NCBI GenBank assembly: GCA_002943765.1
Contig: PQWQ01000011.1
Coordinates: 1,054,001-1,118,000, forward strand
Reading direction: 5' to 3'
DNA: 64,000 bases
Source of the DNA: Psoroptes ovis
Lineage: Eukaryota > Arthropoda > Arachnida > Sarcoptiformes > Psoroptidae
Shown: piece after piece, positions 63,501 to 64,000 of the stretch
Position numbering within the stretch: the first letter of the stretch is position 1
Layout: each line of letters opens with the position of its first letter
The notes under the pieces: generated by a model
Told to the model about the DNA's origin: nothing
What the model saw: only the letters and a program-made list of their open reading frames with translations
The model's database searches: none
Translations under genes and position numbers: made by a program

Positions 63501-64000
63501 CACATTTTAATTAATTGTTTTGTTTTTTGTGTTTTTTTGGTTTGTAATGATTAAACAATGATTCACTATTTAATAGTTTGCTTGTGAACATGGATCCATG
63601 TATCAATACGTAGACAAATAAATATGCACACATGTGTGTTTGTATGTTTGCATGTTTTATGTTTTTGTTTTTTTTCTAAAATTCATTTTCAAAAATTTTA
63701 TTTTTGAAAATCAAATTTGTTTATTTCAAAAATAAATAATTCTATTTTTATTTGTTTTATTTTATTTTATTACTGTGTGTTGCTATAGGACTCCCATCAC
63801 GAAAATATATCATCTTGAATTAAAATGAATAAATATCATCAAACATGAAAACACACTCAATAACAATAATGATGAGATTCAAGAAAAAATTCATCAATTT
63901 ATTATTTCAAATTTTCTTCTTATGAATTGATTCAAAGGGAAAAATGAAATAATTCATTTCATTATTTCAAATGTAAATCATGGTTCAATAGTTGGCAACC
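60574..64000. other. Gene-poor AT-rich region to window end
   Basis: 3.4 kb with no supported gene. Simple repeats include an (ATC)n run near 61722-61742. A TTGCTATAG acceptor-like site ends at 63788. Confidence 0.45.

Noticed and set aside
1..64000. tRNA, rRNA and CRISPR features
   Set aside because: No cloverleaf B-box (GGTTCRANNCC) in context, no rRNA core sequence and no regular direct-repeat array was seen. Regular repeats here are microsatellites.

Overview
The window looks like nuclear DNA from a small, very AT-rich arthropod genome. Coding genes have short AT-rich introns (mostly 50-70 bp), GT..AG splice sites, AATAAA signals and asparagine-, glutamine- and histidine-rich insertions. 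The collagen IV, harmonin, ILRUN, IGHMBP2, LITAF and ionotropic-receptor homologues place it in the Metazoa. The gene style suggests an acariform mite (for example a dust-mite or scab-mite relative), but that is inference and not proven by any single locus. No bacterial-type operon, CRISPR array, rRNA or tRNA gene was seen.

Layout. 0.8-12.9 kb (+): a complete collagen IV alpha chain in 24 coding exons with a 5.3 kb second intron. 14.2-19.1 kb (+): two near-identical secreted Ala/Gly/Lys-rich protein genes, separated by two unrelated single-exon orphan genes (an Asn/Asp-rich charged protein and a type-I membrane protein). 20.1-25.1 kb: two small LITAF-domain genes (+) flanking an IGHMBP2-type helicase gene (-). 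27.6-29.0 kb (+): an ILRUN (C6orf106) homologue. 29.4-29.6 kb (-): a tiny secreted knottin-like peptide. 29.6-44.4 kb: a gene desert. 44.4-50.8 kb (+): a two-PDZ harmonin (USH1C-like) scaffold gene. 55.0-56.6 kb (+): a choline/ethanolamine phosphotransferase relative with a degenerate signature motif. 57.1-58.5 kb (-): an ionotropic-receptor-like gene broken by one in-frame TAG. 58.5-64 kb: mostly featureless, with one weak candidate for the 5' end of a gene that runs off the window.

Mobile DNA. Nine ~80 bp palindromic mariner-type MITEs lie between 36.7 and 60.6 kb and none in the first 36 kb. They fall into about four subfamilies and several keep exact TA flanks. One sits 5 bp after the harmonin stop codon. 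A separate 155 bp element at 30.36 kb has TTAA flanks and piggyBac-like ends. No transposase gene is present.

The genes do not form one pathway. Links are local: tandem duplication (Ala/Gly/Lys-rich pair) and dispersed LITAF paralogues around the helicase. The points most worth following are the interrupted receptor, the altered phosphotransferase motif, the MITE cluster and the duplicated secreted proteins.
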